From Nageia nagi (Eukaryota > Pinophyta), in contig JBITNC010000001.1 of the NCBI GenBank assembly GCA_050084985.1, positions 204,414,001 through 204,478,000 of the forward strand: DNA of 64,000 nucleotides, read 5' to 3'. Below the pieces are notes generated by a model. The model worked only from the letters and a program-made list of their open reading frames with translations, did not search any database and was not told where the DNA came from. Position 1 is the first letter of the stretch; each line of letters opens with the position of its first letter. This document shows positions 47,141 to 58,480 of this stretch, in pieces. A program made the translations under genes and the position numbers.

Positions 47141-48150
47141 CATTGTAGGGATTATATTGCAAAATTTCAGCAAATTGCTATAATGGTGCCTTGCATCTCA
47201 AAGAAAATGGTGACATTTCTATTCATCGAGGGGTTACTTGAGCCCTTGAGAGGCATGATGAAGGCTTTCTCATCCACATTGTTGCAATATGCCATGAGGG
47301 CATTAATTTGGAACTGTCCATTATGAGATCTAGACCGACCACCCCTCCTAGATCAAGTGCATTGGAAAAAGGGGTGTCCGAAGGAAGGACAACCAGCCAA
47401 GGAAAGAATCCACCACCAATGACTGAAGGGAAATTAGACATAGCCGCATAGAGCAACTTGAGGAGGAGGAATTTATGTTTCACATGCAAAAAGCCATGGA
47501 AGTATGGTCATCATTGCATGGGAAAGGGCCAAATCCACTTCATTGAGGTACTTTTTGATGAGGAAGATTCGGATCTAGAGTTATATCTTGGGGCAGCAAG
47601 AATTGGATCAGCAAATGGTTGAGTATCCAACCCCTAGCACGAAGGATGTTGTGGGAGGCTCTATAGCATCCATTTCCGGGGTATACAAATACCTAACTCT
47701 CAAGATCAAGGGGCAAGATGCCAATGGGGAACTCATTGTGATTCGGGGCCAACATACAATTTTATTGATGAAGGATTTGTAACCAAGAAAGAGCTCAAGA
47801 TGAAAGGGTTTGAAGTAATTAGGGTGGCCAATGCAAATGTGAAGCTCACATTGTGTGACTAGCTAGTGAAGAAATTTGGAGTAAAGATTGAAGACTATAT
47901 GATGAGGGAAGACTTCTATGTGTACCCATTGGATGGTCTTCTGCATTTGATATTAGGAGTACAATGGTTGTATTCCTTAGGAGACATTCACGCCAACTAT
48001 CAAAAGTTGGAGATGAAATTTCAAGTCAATGGGCATGAGTTCACCTTGAGGGAATCAAGGACCACCACCGCCAAGTTTCATCAAGCTGTTTGGAGAAAGT
48101 GTTTGAGGATGGAAGCATTGGCAAGGAAAGCACCACATCAACCTTGAAGT
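47141..48150 (+). pseudogene. Element B gag end, zinc knuckle and protease
   Basis: Continues B gag after element C: VTFLFIEGLLEPLRGMMKA (47210), a linker with stops, the zinc knuckle NLCFTCKKPWKYGHHC (47470), an acidic stretch LFDEEDSDLE, then a decayed protease in which GPTYNFIDEGF stands where SGATHNFID is expected (47745). After it come KIEDYMMREDFYVYPLDGL and the YSLGDIHANYQKLEMKFQV block shared with D and F, ending at 48147. The active-site aspartate appears lost. No reverse transcriptase follows. Confidence 0.75.
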
Positions 48151-48320
48151 AGCATGTATGGAAGGAAAACTTGGTGGACGTTGAGACACTTCCCCTTCAA
48201 GTTTCAGCCTTTGAGGAATGTATTGACTTGGGGAGACAATGGAGAAGCCTTGGGCATTGGATTCAAGGGATTTCAAGCCTTAGGGAGGGATGCCTAGCCT
48301 TGGAAGATTTGGAATGAAGA

Positions 48321-49445
48321 ATGGTGCACCCAAAACAAATGATTCCTGCCCTTGAAAATTTTGCCCACTCACTTGAAGATCAATTGAGTCTTTTGGAAAC
48401 TTGTAACAGCCTTAGAAACACTTGGGAAAGGTATGCAACAGTATTTGATTTTGTTTTGATTCACAACAGCAGTAGGATGATGAAAGATAGCTGTAGGGAG
48501 ATGAGGATAGAGTGGATTCTTTTACTCTTGAGATTGTTTGCAGACAATGAAGGAATGAACATTTCTTTACAATGTTTACATCTCCAAGAAGTTGCCAAAA
48601 CACTGTTTGGGGCAGCAACTATGTCATGCACTGATATCACCATGTAGAGGATGTTCGGGGTACTCCTTTCGATGAAGTCAAAGGATACAAATGTTGACAT
48701 CAACCTTGAGGCTGCATTGGATGATATATTGACTTCTGTGTTTAATATGAACGAGAGGACTGTTGTTGCACTCTTTAGGGATGATCTGGAGGCTGTCATC
48801 CATATATCAGAAACTGCAATTGATGATATACTGACTGCTGCATGTTGTGAGAAGGAAGGGACTGTTGTTGACATTTTAGGGCCTGTTCTAGTGGCTGCTG
48901 CTAACACACTGTTGGAGACTCCATGGACAGCCTTTCCTCCATATTGTGATGCCACTTTTGGAGGCAAAATGTTGGCAGACTTTGTGACAAAAAGGGGGAC
49001 CGTTGCCACAAGTTGGAGGACTAATTGGGAGGCATTAGGGATTGATTTTGGACTTTTAGAGACTATCATTTGTTTCAGACCTGAGTCTTACTCGTTTGTC
49101 GCTTTTGGAAAGAATTTATTCACAACATGTCTGGATCTTGATGTTGTCAAATGGATGATGACAACTCAACCTACAGCATATATGGGTCTCGATGATGCCT
49201 TTGGACCAAAGGATATATGGAAGGCAATATCTCGACACTTTGAATACTTTGAAGACTTGGTTGTAGCACCTAGAGATTGCAATTGCTTGAAGACAAATAA
49301 TTTGAGGAAGGGTGGAATTGTAATATTCCAAATCAGCAATTATATTTATTTTCACACTTGGACACCATGTGGGGTCCATCGGGGGTGTGATGCCTCCCTT
49401 AGGAAGCGTATAGCTTATATTAATATTAAATTAGGAGTGATTTGA
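48321..49445 (+). pseudogene. Accessory reading frame in place of pol (element B)
   Basis: A frame of 374 codons starts at ATG 48321 and is broken by one TAG at 48645. It is unrelated to reverse transcriptase or integrase and I recognise no domain. It contains a tandem repeat of about 34 residues (ALDDILTSVFNMNERTVVAL near 48715 and AIDDILTAACCEKEGTVVDI near 48817). The last natural codons before the LTR read NCLKTNNLRKGG, the same tail that ends pol in C; the final 42 codons are LTR. Being this long and open inside an otherwise stop-ridden element is notable. It could be a captured or repeat-derived gene, or a chance survival. A minus-strand frame opposite it (48461-49069) is weaker because it lacks the conserved tail. 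Confidence 0.45.
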
Positions 49446-50673
49446 TAATTAGGAGTATTTTATAAATATTTGAAATATTTTTAAGCATGATGTGATCTCA
49501 AGGATAGGAGCTTGTGGGTCCAAGGGACCAATTGTGTGTAATATTCCAGAATTAAGGCATTCCATTTCTAGAAGCCAAATTAAATGGGACACCCCTCTTC
49601 ATTGTGTTTTCTATCATTTAGGATTATTTAAATATTTTTTAATAGTTTGGTTTCGGTGGGACACAATGAAATGATAAATTAACTCTATGATGTTGAGCAC
49701 TTCACTCTTAGCATGCAAAAATGAGTAATCGAGCATTCCAAGGTGGACGTCCCTCTTCTAGGGGTGTTAAAGTGATTTTTAGTTAAATTAGGATTCATTT
49801 ATATTTTATCATTGGGTGTGGGCCATATTTGTAACCTGAGGATCTAATTTGATCCCTGAAGGGTGAATGCCCAACTAGGAAGCTTAATTATTATTTTTAG
49901 GAGTGGTTTAATATTGTTGGGTTGGGTCGGCCAGCCACAAATTAGAATAAGGTATCTCCTTGCTCACTATAAAAAGAGGACACATCATTGAAGAATATCA
50001 TATGCTATCTTTTATCAAACCCCCTTTGGTGGAGCGCACACCTTCTTTTCCTCTCATGGAGATGAAACCCTTTAGGAGAAACCCCATCTTGTGGACGAAA
50101 CCCCTCTCGATGGAATAGGCCCTAGAGTCTCATATATTCAGAAAATTAGCCTCGGAAGCCCTGGTTCAGTTCGAGTGAAGATCTACCCCAGTCATTCAAC
50201 TTTGAAGGTGAAGTTTGGATCTTGGTATCCAGTTTTGGCCCTAGGAGTGAGACGTCTAGCTCAAGAAGTCAGTTTGGTGCACTTTCAGAATCTTCATTGT
50301 GGTGTTCTTAGCTTCCTGGTGAGATGTCACCCCCTTGGAGACATTTTCAGCTCCTTGAGATCACTTTCTTGGTTCATCTAAGTATTTTGCAAATATTGGT
50401 ATTTATCTCATAATTTTGTCTCATTGATTCACCTTAATTTTGGAATATTTGTGCATGAGTTGGGTGCATGGTGTATTTTGCCCTAACTTCTTTATTTTGA
50501 GCACTTGCATAAATCGTTCTAATTTTATGAATAAATTAATATTTATTTGAATTATTTTAATATTTAGCATAAGCTAGAGCATCGTTTGGCACTTTTAGTT
50601 TGGAGTAATAAGGTTAAATTGGAATTTGCATATTTTGCTATAAATCTTGCTTGCCCTAGTTTGGAATATTACA
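49319..50673 (+). repeat. Element B 3' LTR
   Basis: Starts TGTAATATTCCAAATCAGC and ends CCCTAGTTTGGAATATTACA; 14-base inverted ends as in F. A TATA-like CTATAAAAAGAGG lies near 49969. Confidence 0.75.
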
Positions 50674-52194
50674 TTGTGAGCCCCAAAGTGGGATGTCTGC
50701 CTCCTTGAGCTAGATAGGTGTGTTTAGTGATATTATAATTGATTATTGAGATCCAAAGTTGAGATTATAATAATGTCAACCATGTATTTGAATTAAGATG
50801 CCAAGCTAGTGTGTGACTCCTAGGTGAGATCTAGGCCATCCAATGAAACGTCCAGCTATAAGATAGATTGGTGCAACATTGAGGAGGCATCTTTGGCTTA
50901 TTCTACATTTGATCTCTTGGAGTCTTGGCATGAACTCAAGCTTTTTCCTCTTGGTGGTTCGTGAGGCATCAAGGAAGGGTTAGTAGGTTAGGGATCTTGC
51001 TAATCTACGACTAAGGAGTTGCACCCTTAGTCCATCTTGTGGTATTCCGAGGCTTCACTTTTTCATTTGGTTCTGTTGGGGTGTTTTTCTTTCCTACCCT
51101 AAAGTAGTGAGAAAAACGCCAACACCTTAGGTGGAGGGACGTTGCTTCCTCCCTCTATGGGGACTGGTTACACCAAACGTTTGGCTTCGCAAGCTATGCA
51201 AGGATAACCTAGAAGACAATTGACATGTTTAGAGCTGCCACCAACATGAATGTCATGTGTGGATTCAAGGGACTCTGAGTTTTGCATCTGGGCTTTAACA
51301 AGGTTGTTTCTTGAATGCTGAAAAAAAGGGTAATATGGGGTGTGAAAATCATGAAAAGGTGTAAAATAAAAGAAAATAAAGAAAGAAAAGATGGTGGAAA
51401 GACTATGGGTACAGGATGCAAGAGTGGGCATATAGGCTTACGGGCTTGGTAAAGACTCTCGGAAGCCGACTCAATTGGGTTCAATGCAGGTTCCAGGCAC
51501 CCATTATCCAATCCACCAGCCAACAACACAAATAGCTGAGTGGATGGAGCGTGAAGCTAGGGAAATGAGATAGGATGGGACCAAGGTGAGACTGAAGAAC
51601 TTGGGTGAAGTTCCGGCTGCAAACAACATTAGTGAGATATCCCAAGACTACCAAGCCAATACTGCAAATAGTGAAACATCATCCAAGAGATATTAATCAA
51701 CTGCTTCTTAAGATGAGCAAGCAAGCTCTCGTCCACCTCAATGAAGTTTACAAGATGCACCAAGTCAATTGAACTAACATCAAGCAATGATAGAATAAAC
51801 ATAGATAGCACTATCTAACATTCATTCACATCTACTATTTCAACATGAACAAGTACATAATTACAATAGCATCCACATGCACCACTTTTAACACTTAAGA
51901 GCAATTTGGTACAACAAAGTTTCTATTAAGTTGTCAAAATGTCAATCCCACTTTCAAATGAAGCAAAATGGGGCATAAATAGTGTTAAGAGCAACCAACA
52001 ATGTTGCCCTAACCTTAATTATGAATAGTAAGAAATAAAGTGCGGTCTAATGAAAATATGCCACATGGCATTACAAGGTTTCATCCAGATTCGTGGGAGC
52101 AAATCCTCATCCTTCACGAGTTTGGGAATAAAAATAATATTAAAATGTCTAGCTAGAAAATGCGAAAATAAACAAACTTAAAATAAAATGACAA

Positions 52195-55100
52195 CTAAGC
52201 CAATGGTGGGCCCAAGCCCTCAACTCGATCCTCGAATCCTTCGGCCACGAATCTCTCCATAAGCTCCACTCCACGCAGAATCTTCGAGAGCTTTGGCCTG
52301 CTAGCAGCTACGTTGTCCTCGACTTCGTCCGCCAGCTTCTGCATCTCAGCCTTCCATGCATGAGCTTGCAACATGTGCCTCAGGTGACTCCCTAACTGGT
52401 AGGAGTTCACGTCGTCAATCATCATCAGGCTATAAAGGAGATATCCGACCTCTATCACTGCCTTCTCTTCCTCCTAGATGGTGGTGTTCTCTTTTAGGAA
52501 CCTTGCTTGAAAGTCCATCTGTTCCATGCATGAGTGAGCCTTGTCATTGATCCCTATTACTCCCTTCTGCACCTCCTGAAACTGGTGATGATTTGACTAT
52601 TCACTCCCAAATAGAACCACCAGTCTTCGCAAAGTTTGGCAACTATGGACCTCTTAGCCTGCGACGCCTCATACTTCAACACCATGGGTCTCTGAGAATC
52701 TAAGATCCTGTGCAACCGAACCCTCTCGATGATGATATACTTCAATTGTTCCTTTGCAAAAGAGACCTTGTGAAGAGCCCTAGTGAATTGCCTCAATGCT
52801 GTCGAGACCTCATCCATCATCTCTTGCTTCACTATCATCATGCCTTCTTTGAGGGGCTTCACCTTCCTAAGCTTTTCTGTGGGTACCTTGGTAGACTCAA
52901 GCTCACGAGTCAATCTCCTCTAGGTAGCCAACTCCTTGTTCAAGCTCTTTATTTCCTTTTCCTTCAGTAGCCCGTCCTTGGCAATTGCCTCTGTGTTTGA
53001 AATGATTGCATGTTTCCTGCCCGTCACACCAATGGGGCCTGTGTTGATGATTCGGTTTATTTGTCTCAAGTCTCCGGGGCCCTAAGGGTTATCTTTGTCA
53101 GCCACTATGGTCTTGATGCATACTGCATTTTCCGTCATGTGCACATAGGTTTGAATCCTCTCCAAACGAGTGGAGCTCTCCCCAATCTGATCACTAGCTC
53201 CTCTAGGTCTAAACTCCTCCCCTACGTCCATGTTGAAGACATCGAGGCACTCGTCCATGTCTACACCCCACTCCAGGTTAGGCGAAGGTTGGTGGGTCTC
53301 AACAACTGCTTCGGTGATGGTGACGACATTGCTCCGGATCTTCTTCAAAGGTCTTTCATTTTGCCCTGCAATCCTCCTGGGTGTCATTGACAATCTGGAC
53401 AGGGACCCTCTCTTCAGTTGGGCTCTTCTTGGTGTTAATTCTAGAGTGGGATTTTGGTCTTTCTTCTGAGATGTTGAAGGTTCTGAAGTGGTGTAGTTAT
53501 GGAATTCCTTCAAGATCTCCAACGAAGGCTCTTCTTCACCCTGCGCATCCTGTATATCCCTTTCAAGAACAGTACTTGTTGCATGCTCATCTCCAGACCC
53601 TTCATCTGACTCATCCTCCAGAATGCTCTCATACTCCCCTTCTTCAAGCATACTCTGCCGGTCACCATCTCCCTGTCCATCTGCCTATTCTTTATGAAGG
53701 GTGCCATGGTCTTCATATAGATGGCCTGAGGACTCTGACCCTGATCTTGGAATGGTCTGAGACGGATGTGACACCATTGTCCTCACTGGCCTTTGGGGTG
53801 GATCCGGTCGCTAGTTTTTCGCACATCTTACTACCTTATTGATGGCCACGCACTCCAATTCCCTCACATCATGTTCATCAACTGTCTTCTTTACATGTTG
53901 TGCTACTTGCTTGATGGGAACCTTCCCATGCATGGATGCATATTGCCCAACGGGTTCCTCAATCGTTGATGGAAACTAGGTGACCCTGGAGGTAGATTCT
54001 TGTGGTCTTCTTCCCTGAGATTGGGACTTCTTATGAATTGATGCCTCTACTTTCCATTGTTGTTTCTGAGCCTCCTCTTGCATCTTGGCATGAATCTTAT
54101 TCACTTCCACTTCGGTGCTGATGTTTCAAAACGGCTCCTCATCTCTAAGTGGCCTATGCTCATAGGCCCTCTTCCTCTCCTTCATATAGAAGTCGTGGAT
54201 TCGGTGCTTAGGTCATAATGGTTGGCGGCCCGTATCTTCTCAAATTTGTACCTTACCAACTCATCTATCATGGAGGTCACATCCGCCTAAGCTCTACACT
54301 GATACTCTCCCACTATGACTGGCAGATTGGAAGTGGCTGACTTCTTCTGCCAAACGTACTCATGCAGGGAGGTCAACTGCATCCTCATCTCCATTAGGAG
54401 CATCCTATTGCTCACGTACTAAGGCAGCTGATATGGCTCCACAGCTGATCTGTAGAGGCGAATGTTGGAGTAATGTTGGTGATGGATGAAGAAGTCCACA
54501 TGTTTCCTTAATGCATCCCGGGCTGAGTTGGAGATTCCGGCAACAATAATCTCTCCCTTAAGCTCCTTGTATATTTCGTATTCCCATCCATCATTCTTCA
54601 TTGCGAAATTCTCCCATCTCCTCTCAATCTTCCACTTTGGTAGCACTTCCTCACGGCATATGTTCCCTTCTCGATCAAATCAGACTCCCTTAAGGCAATG
54701 GGCCTTTGCTTGTCGTGGAGCAACAGGTATACCAAGTATTGAGGTGAAATTTGTGTGTGGTTCCCACCAATGATAGCTGGTCCATAATGCTATCGCTCAA
54801 TACCTTACTCCATTTGATCTTCTTCCCCCCGGCTATCTCCACGATGAAGCCGAAAAACTCTTTTCAGAACTTGGACACATTCTCCTTCCTGAGAACTCGT
54901 GACAACATGAGGATCATTAATTCGATGGAGGGATGGAAGTGGGACGAGGGGCATTGATGAGCTCGTTACCCTTCAGGCCATGGTGCTCATCGAACATCCA
55001 ACTCTTGATTGCTGCGGCTACTCTATTGGTGTTTTGATAGCATGCCTTCCAAAGTCCACTGAAATGTGGCCTTAATACCTTCAAGGCTAAAGTCAATGAT

Positions 55101-55460
55101 GACATCGCCCTTGATGTCACAGAGCACCCTTTCACCTTTCTTCCAATGTTGATCGACTTCTAGACACAGCTCTGGAAATGGGGCTATGAATGGGACGAAG
55201 GCACAGTTTAAGAGCCCAGAGAAGAAGATGATATCTTGTTTCAACTTACTGAATGGCTTGTTTTTGATCTCTTCTCTCATCTACATCAAATCCACCTTTT
55301 GCCAGTTCGTGTCTTCGATAGTGGCTAGCCCGTTCTTCGAGAACTTAGCCCCTTGGGATAGGGAGTCTCCTCTCTTGCATATAGTGATGATACACCCTTG
55401 TCTAATGTACTCTAGATCTTGCACATAGTCCTTGGTTGAATTGCTTTTGGGACTAGCCAT
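52195..55460 (-). pseudogene. Family E large unknown protein (E3 copy)
   Basis: Starts at ATG 55460 (MASPKSNSTKDYVQDLEYIR) and continues in several frames to 52195, about 1,090 codons. Blocks shared with E2 include FFSGLLNCAFVPFIAPFPEL, GDVIIDFSLEGIKATFQW, FAMKNDGWEYEIYKELKG (54590), and YVWQKKSATSNLPVIVGEYQ (54330). A middle region (53651-53082) is acidic at its start (EGEYESILEDESDEGSGDE) and has a possible nuclear localisation signal (ERPLKKIRSN). The C-terminal parts at 52913-52557 and 52458-52195 look helical. No known catalytic motif is seen. Compared with E2 it has more frameshifts but fewer stops in the first third. Function unknown. Confidence 0.6.
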
Positions 55461-55810
55461 GACGTTTTAGTGAATGTCGAGGACCTTTCAAGGTGATGTG
55501 ATGACTTTTCTGCAAGCCTATGACCTCCACGCCTCCCTCCTTGCCTTCTTGTTCCCTTGCGCAAGCCTTTCCAAGCAAATAGGCGAATTTCAAACTCAAA
55601 ATTCTGCAATTTTGGCTCAAATATAGAAGAGGAGTGTGATTTGAATTTGGTAAATGAGGTCCCCAAGTTGGTATTTATAGCTGATGTGGGCTTTCTTGAA
55701 ACTTCACTTCCAGCCGTCCAAGTGGTCAACCTCAAGATGTGTGCCATCATGAAACTTCACTTCCAACCGACCAGGACCAAGCATGGGGGGTTTAGCGTGT
55801 CTTCCAACCT

Positions 55811-56357
55811 AGCGCATGCCCAGAAAAGATAGGATTTTGTCTTTCTGGAGCATGTGCCAGCCTTGGGGGTGGATGTATTCCCCACGTTGGCCTTCCTTGC
55901 ACTCCTGCTCATCCAACTCGACCATGGAGATCCGTCTTAAGACTTGATCTTGCTTGATGCTCACTTCCTTGGGGTCCAACTTGCTCATTTTCCTCAACTG
56001 ACTCGACCTAGGATGCCCTCAAAGTCTGGTGCATGGTTTCAAAAGACAAGATTTTGTCTTTTGAAAACACCCTCTAACTTCTCCGGCTTCCCCAGTTTGG
56101 GTGCATGGTACAAAAAGTCATGATCTTGTCTTCCTAGGGCATGTGTTGGGTTGCAGATGATTGGATTTATCTTGTTTTGGTCTCCTGCTTCCGGGACTTT
56201 GTCAAATTTTCAATCTTGCTCCGTCCTTTTCATGTCATGCGCTAGGTCCAGGAGTGACCCAGTTTGAGTTTTCGGACTTGACATCGAAACAAATGCCCTC
56301 CTAGCTCGAGTGCACATCCTAGAAAGACAAGATTTTGTATTTTTGAAGCATGTGCCA
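55811..56357 (-). repeat. Hairpin array in E3 leader
   Basis: Palindromes at about 55811-55859, 56027-56070, 56100-56150 and 56310-56357 share the inner AAAAGACAAGATTTTGTCTT stem with E1; outer arms such as AGCGCATG / CATGTGCC are partly decayed. Confidence 0.8.
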
Positions 56358-57029
56358 AGCCTGGGAGTGGCCTGGATCCGACTTGCTTGGTCTGTTTATG
56401 ACTTGGACTTCCCAATTCCTCCTAGGTTCGACTTAAATCCTCTAGACTTAGCCATTTTCGAGGGTTTTGGCTATTCAATATGACATGACCAACACTGGGC
56501 GAATGATTACACTACGATACTAGGATGGTAGGCTTGATTTCGAGTTGGTTGGAGGTGATGGGAGATTGTTCCAGTCGGATGCTTGACGACTCTAAGTTGT
56601 GGAGGGTCCCCAAATTGCTACATTTTGGGGTGAGTTGTGTAGGGCACAACAGGTTCTAGGTGTGAGAAGAGCCCTTTGGAGCGTCCAGGTCTAAGGGAAT
56701 GTTGCTATCCCATTTTCACATCAGATTCGGGGGTTTGAGGCCCTAGCTACATGATGTCATCCTTCTTGATACATCTTGGCATTGTGGAGTTGTAGATTGG
56801 GTCTTTTAAGCCAAATGTCTAGCCCTTTGGGCCCTTGGAGCATTGTATTTGGTTTGTATTTGATGTATATCATTGCTTGGCACTTCGATCTCATATTTTG
56901 GGACTCTTGGCGTTGATTTTCTGTGCTTCTTCAGATCTGACCAGAATTAATATTTGTTGCATGAATTTGTGGATGATTGGAATCACCTAATTTGAGTAAA
57001 ATAATATTTTTCCTAATTTGGAATGTTGC

Positions 57030-58032
57030 ATCATGACCATTCTACAACCACATCAAAAACAAGCCTTCTTTCAACAAATTTTAGTTTAATCCTCTAATGA
57101 AGATTAGAGCATTTCTACTCATTTTGCTTTTATTCCGAATTATGTATATAATATTGTCAGAAATTATATGTTTTCTAAGATGACCATGCATAACCAAATT
57201 CTGGTATGACTATATGACTATCACAACATAATTTTTCCATTGCCTGATATGCATGAAATCTTTTAAAATTTTAGAGAATCTATACGTTTGTTAAATGATA
57301 TTTTGAGAAGGGAAAGATTGTCCTTATACTAGCGAATGCATAGATAACAATTGCATTGAATTGATTCTGTTTTTACATGTAATCTTTATGTAACAGCTAG
57401 TATTCAGCTCAAACAAAGATAAATGATAAAGAACTAGTAAAAAAACTTTGACCAGTTGAAATTTAAATCGGCATATGTTTCAGCCTCTAGTAAATGAACC
57501 TATCAACAGTCTTTCTAAGCTCAAGGTACAAACAGCTCTAACAGATGATTTTCTTAACTCTCATGGAAATTATAAGATGTGAACATGCTAACCCTTGGCT
57601 TATAAGATCAATAATCTAACCAGTTGATCTGTTGATGAGGTGACAATACTTGTAATCTCAGCAAGATTTACAATTTGAGCTAGTGAAGAAATAATTTTCA
57701 CTACTTGAACTCTTATCCTTGTAATCTTTTAATTGCAAATGAAAGTATTAATTGAGCTTTTCTTTTAAGGCTATGTGAATCTTAACATCACAATGAAGTT
57801 ACGTAAGAGATGTGCAGAAAAATCATTAGCATATCTGTTGTCTCTTGAAAATTTGAAACAAGATATTACTGACTCTGAATGTGTATGCCATCTTATGTCT
57901 GATCTAACTTGAAGCCACTTAAAGCGTCCTGTTCACTATTTATTTTCTGCATTCATATTTCTACCAAGCACTAGCAGCACTATTACTTAATCTGTTGACT
58001 CGACTTAATACCATTTCATTATTTTATTGCAG
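57030..58032 (+). other. Intron upstream of TLP18.3 last exon
   Basis: AT-rich, non-repetitive sequence between the end of LTR L and a 3' splice site, TTTCATTATTTTATTGCAG at 58014-58032. No exon-like open stretch was seen in it. Confidence 0.6.
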
Positions 58033-58280
58033 TTCTTGCTACTGATGAAAAGTATAACGAGGCAATATATAGCACTGCTAAACGTCTAGTGGCAGCAATT
58101 GATGGACTACCTGATCCTGGTGGTCCTGCATTCCAAGAAAAGAAAAGGGAGTCTAACTTCAAGACTAGAGAAGAGACAGAGGAAAAGAGAGGACAATTCA
58201 CAACTGTAGTTGCTGGCTTGCTTGTAATAGCTTTTGTTGTACCGATGGCACAATATTATGCCTATGTCTCCAAGAAGTAA
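58033..58280 (+). CDS. TLP18.3: Last exon of TLP18.3-type thylakoid protein gene
   Basis: This exon encodes the last 81 residues of a thylakoid protein of the TLP18.3 (TPM-domain, acid phosphatase-like) family that helps photosystem II turnover and repair. It opens after a T-rich tract and AG, with two bases completing a split codon, then LATDEKYNEAIYSTAKRLVA, the end of the lumenal TPM domain. A polar linker (DGLPDPGGPAFQEKKRESNF) and EETEEKRGQF lead to one membrane helix (TTVVAGLLVIAFVVPMAQYY) and the C-terminus AYVSKK. Length and sequence match the family end from memory of the Arabidopsis protein At1g54780; the reading frame is intact to TAA at 58278. The upstream exons with transit peptide and most of the TPM domain are not in the 1 kb before it and I found none elsewhere in the window. 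It may be a working gene with a very long intron, or an isolated fragment. Confidence 0.85.
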
Positions 58281-58480
58281 TTATTCTGAGCATAGTCTAT
58301 TTATTTGGGTGGAGATAAATGTTAATTTTGTATATTCTTTCATGTTATATTATATTATGAAAGTTAGATTAAGCGTTTGGTAGTATTAGATTATGTTCTA
58401 ATATATATATTTTTAATGCTTTGTATATCGATTCTATTAAAAAGAAAAATTACTTTAAAACAAACTAATAACATACAATA
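58281..58480 (+). other. Probable 3' untranslated region
   Basis: AT-rich sequence after the TLP18.3 stop, with TTGTATATT and TATATTATATTATGAA runs that could serve as plant polyadenylation signals. The end is not defined. Confidence 0.4.

Larger units (their letters stand above)
40500..50673 (+). mobile_element. Element B: pol-less gag-protease element, host of C
   Basis: Gag (40500-41400) is interrupted by element C and resumes at 47141 with zinc knuckle, protease, an accessory reading frame and a 3' LTR (49319-50673). The 5' LTR and leader are missing; relic J adjoins at the left. The LTR ends (TGTAATATTCC...TTTGGAATATTACA) and protein match element F. Confidence 0.8.
51074..56651 (-). 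mobile_element. Family E element, copy E3 (complete)
   Basis: Both edges are clear: perfect 5-bp duplications GGTTC at 51069-51073 and 56652-56656 flank a 5,578-bp unit. Read on the minus strand it starts TGTTGTGCCCTACACAAC, with a second hairpin CCCCAAAAT...ATTTGGGG, and ends AACACCCCAACA in a terminal stem (GTTGGCGTTTTTCTC facing GAAAGAAAAACACCCCAAC). Leader with hairpins, TATA-like CAGCTATAAATACC at about 55674-55687 on the plus strand complement, coding region 55460-52195, and a 1.1-kb 3' region. The first and last kilobases do not resemble each other, so no long terminal repeats. Confidence 0.8.
50674..57029 (+). mobile_element. LTR L, partial, split by E3
   Basis: 50674-51073 matches the U3-R part of the C LTR (GTGAGCCCCAAAGTGGGATG near the left edge) and 56652-57029 is its U5, ending CCTAATTTGGAATGTTGCA. 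Its left part is missing where element B ends. E3 occupies 51074-56651. To its right is the intron of the TLP18.3 gene. Confidence 0.6.

Noticed and set aside
48461-49069. Minus-strand 202-codon frame, serine-rich
   Set aside because: It is opposite the longer plus-strand accessory frame, which carries the NCLxxxNLxxGG tail expected in that place.
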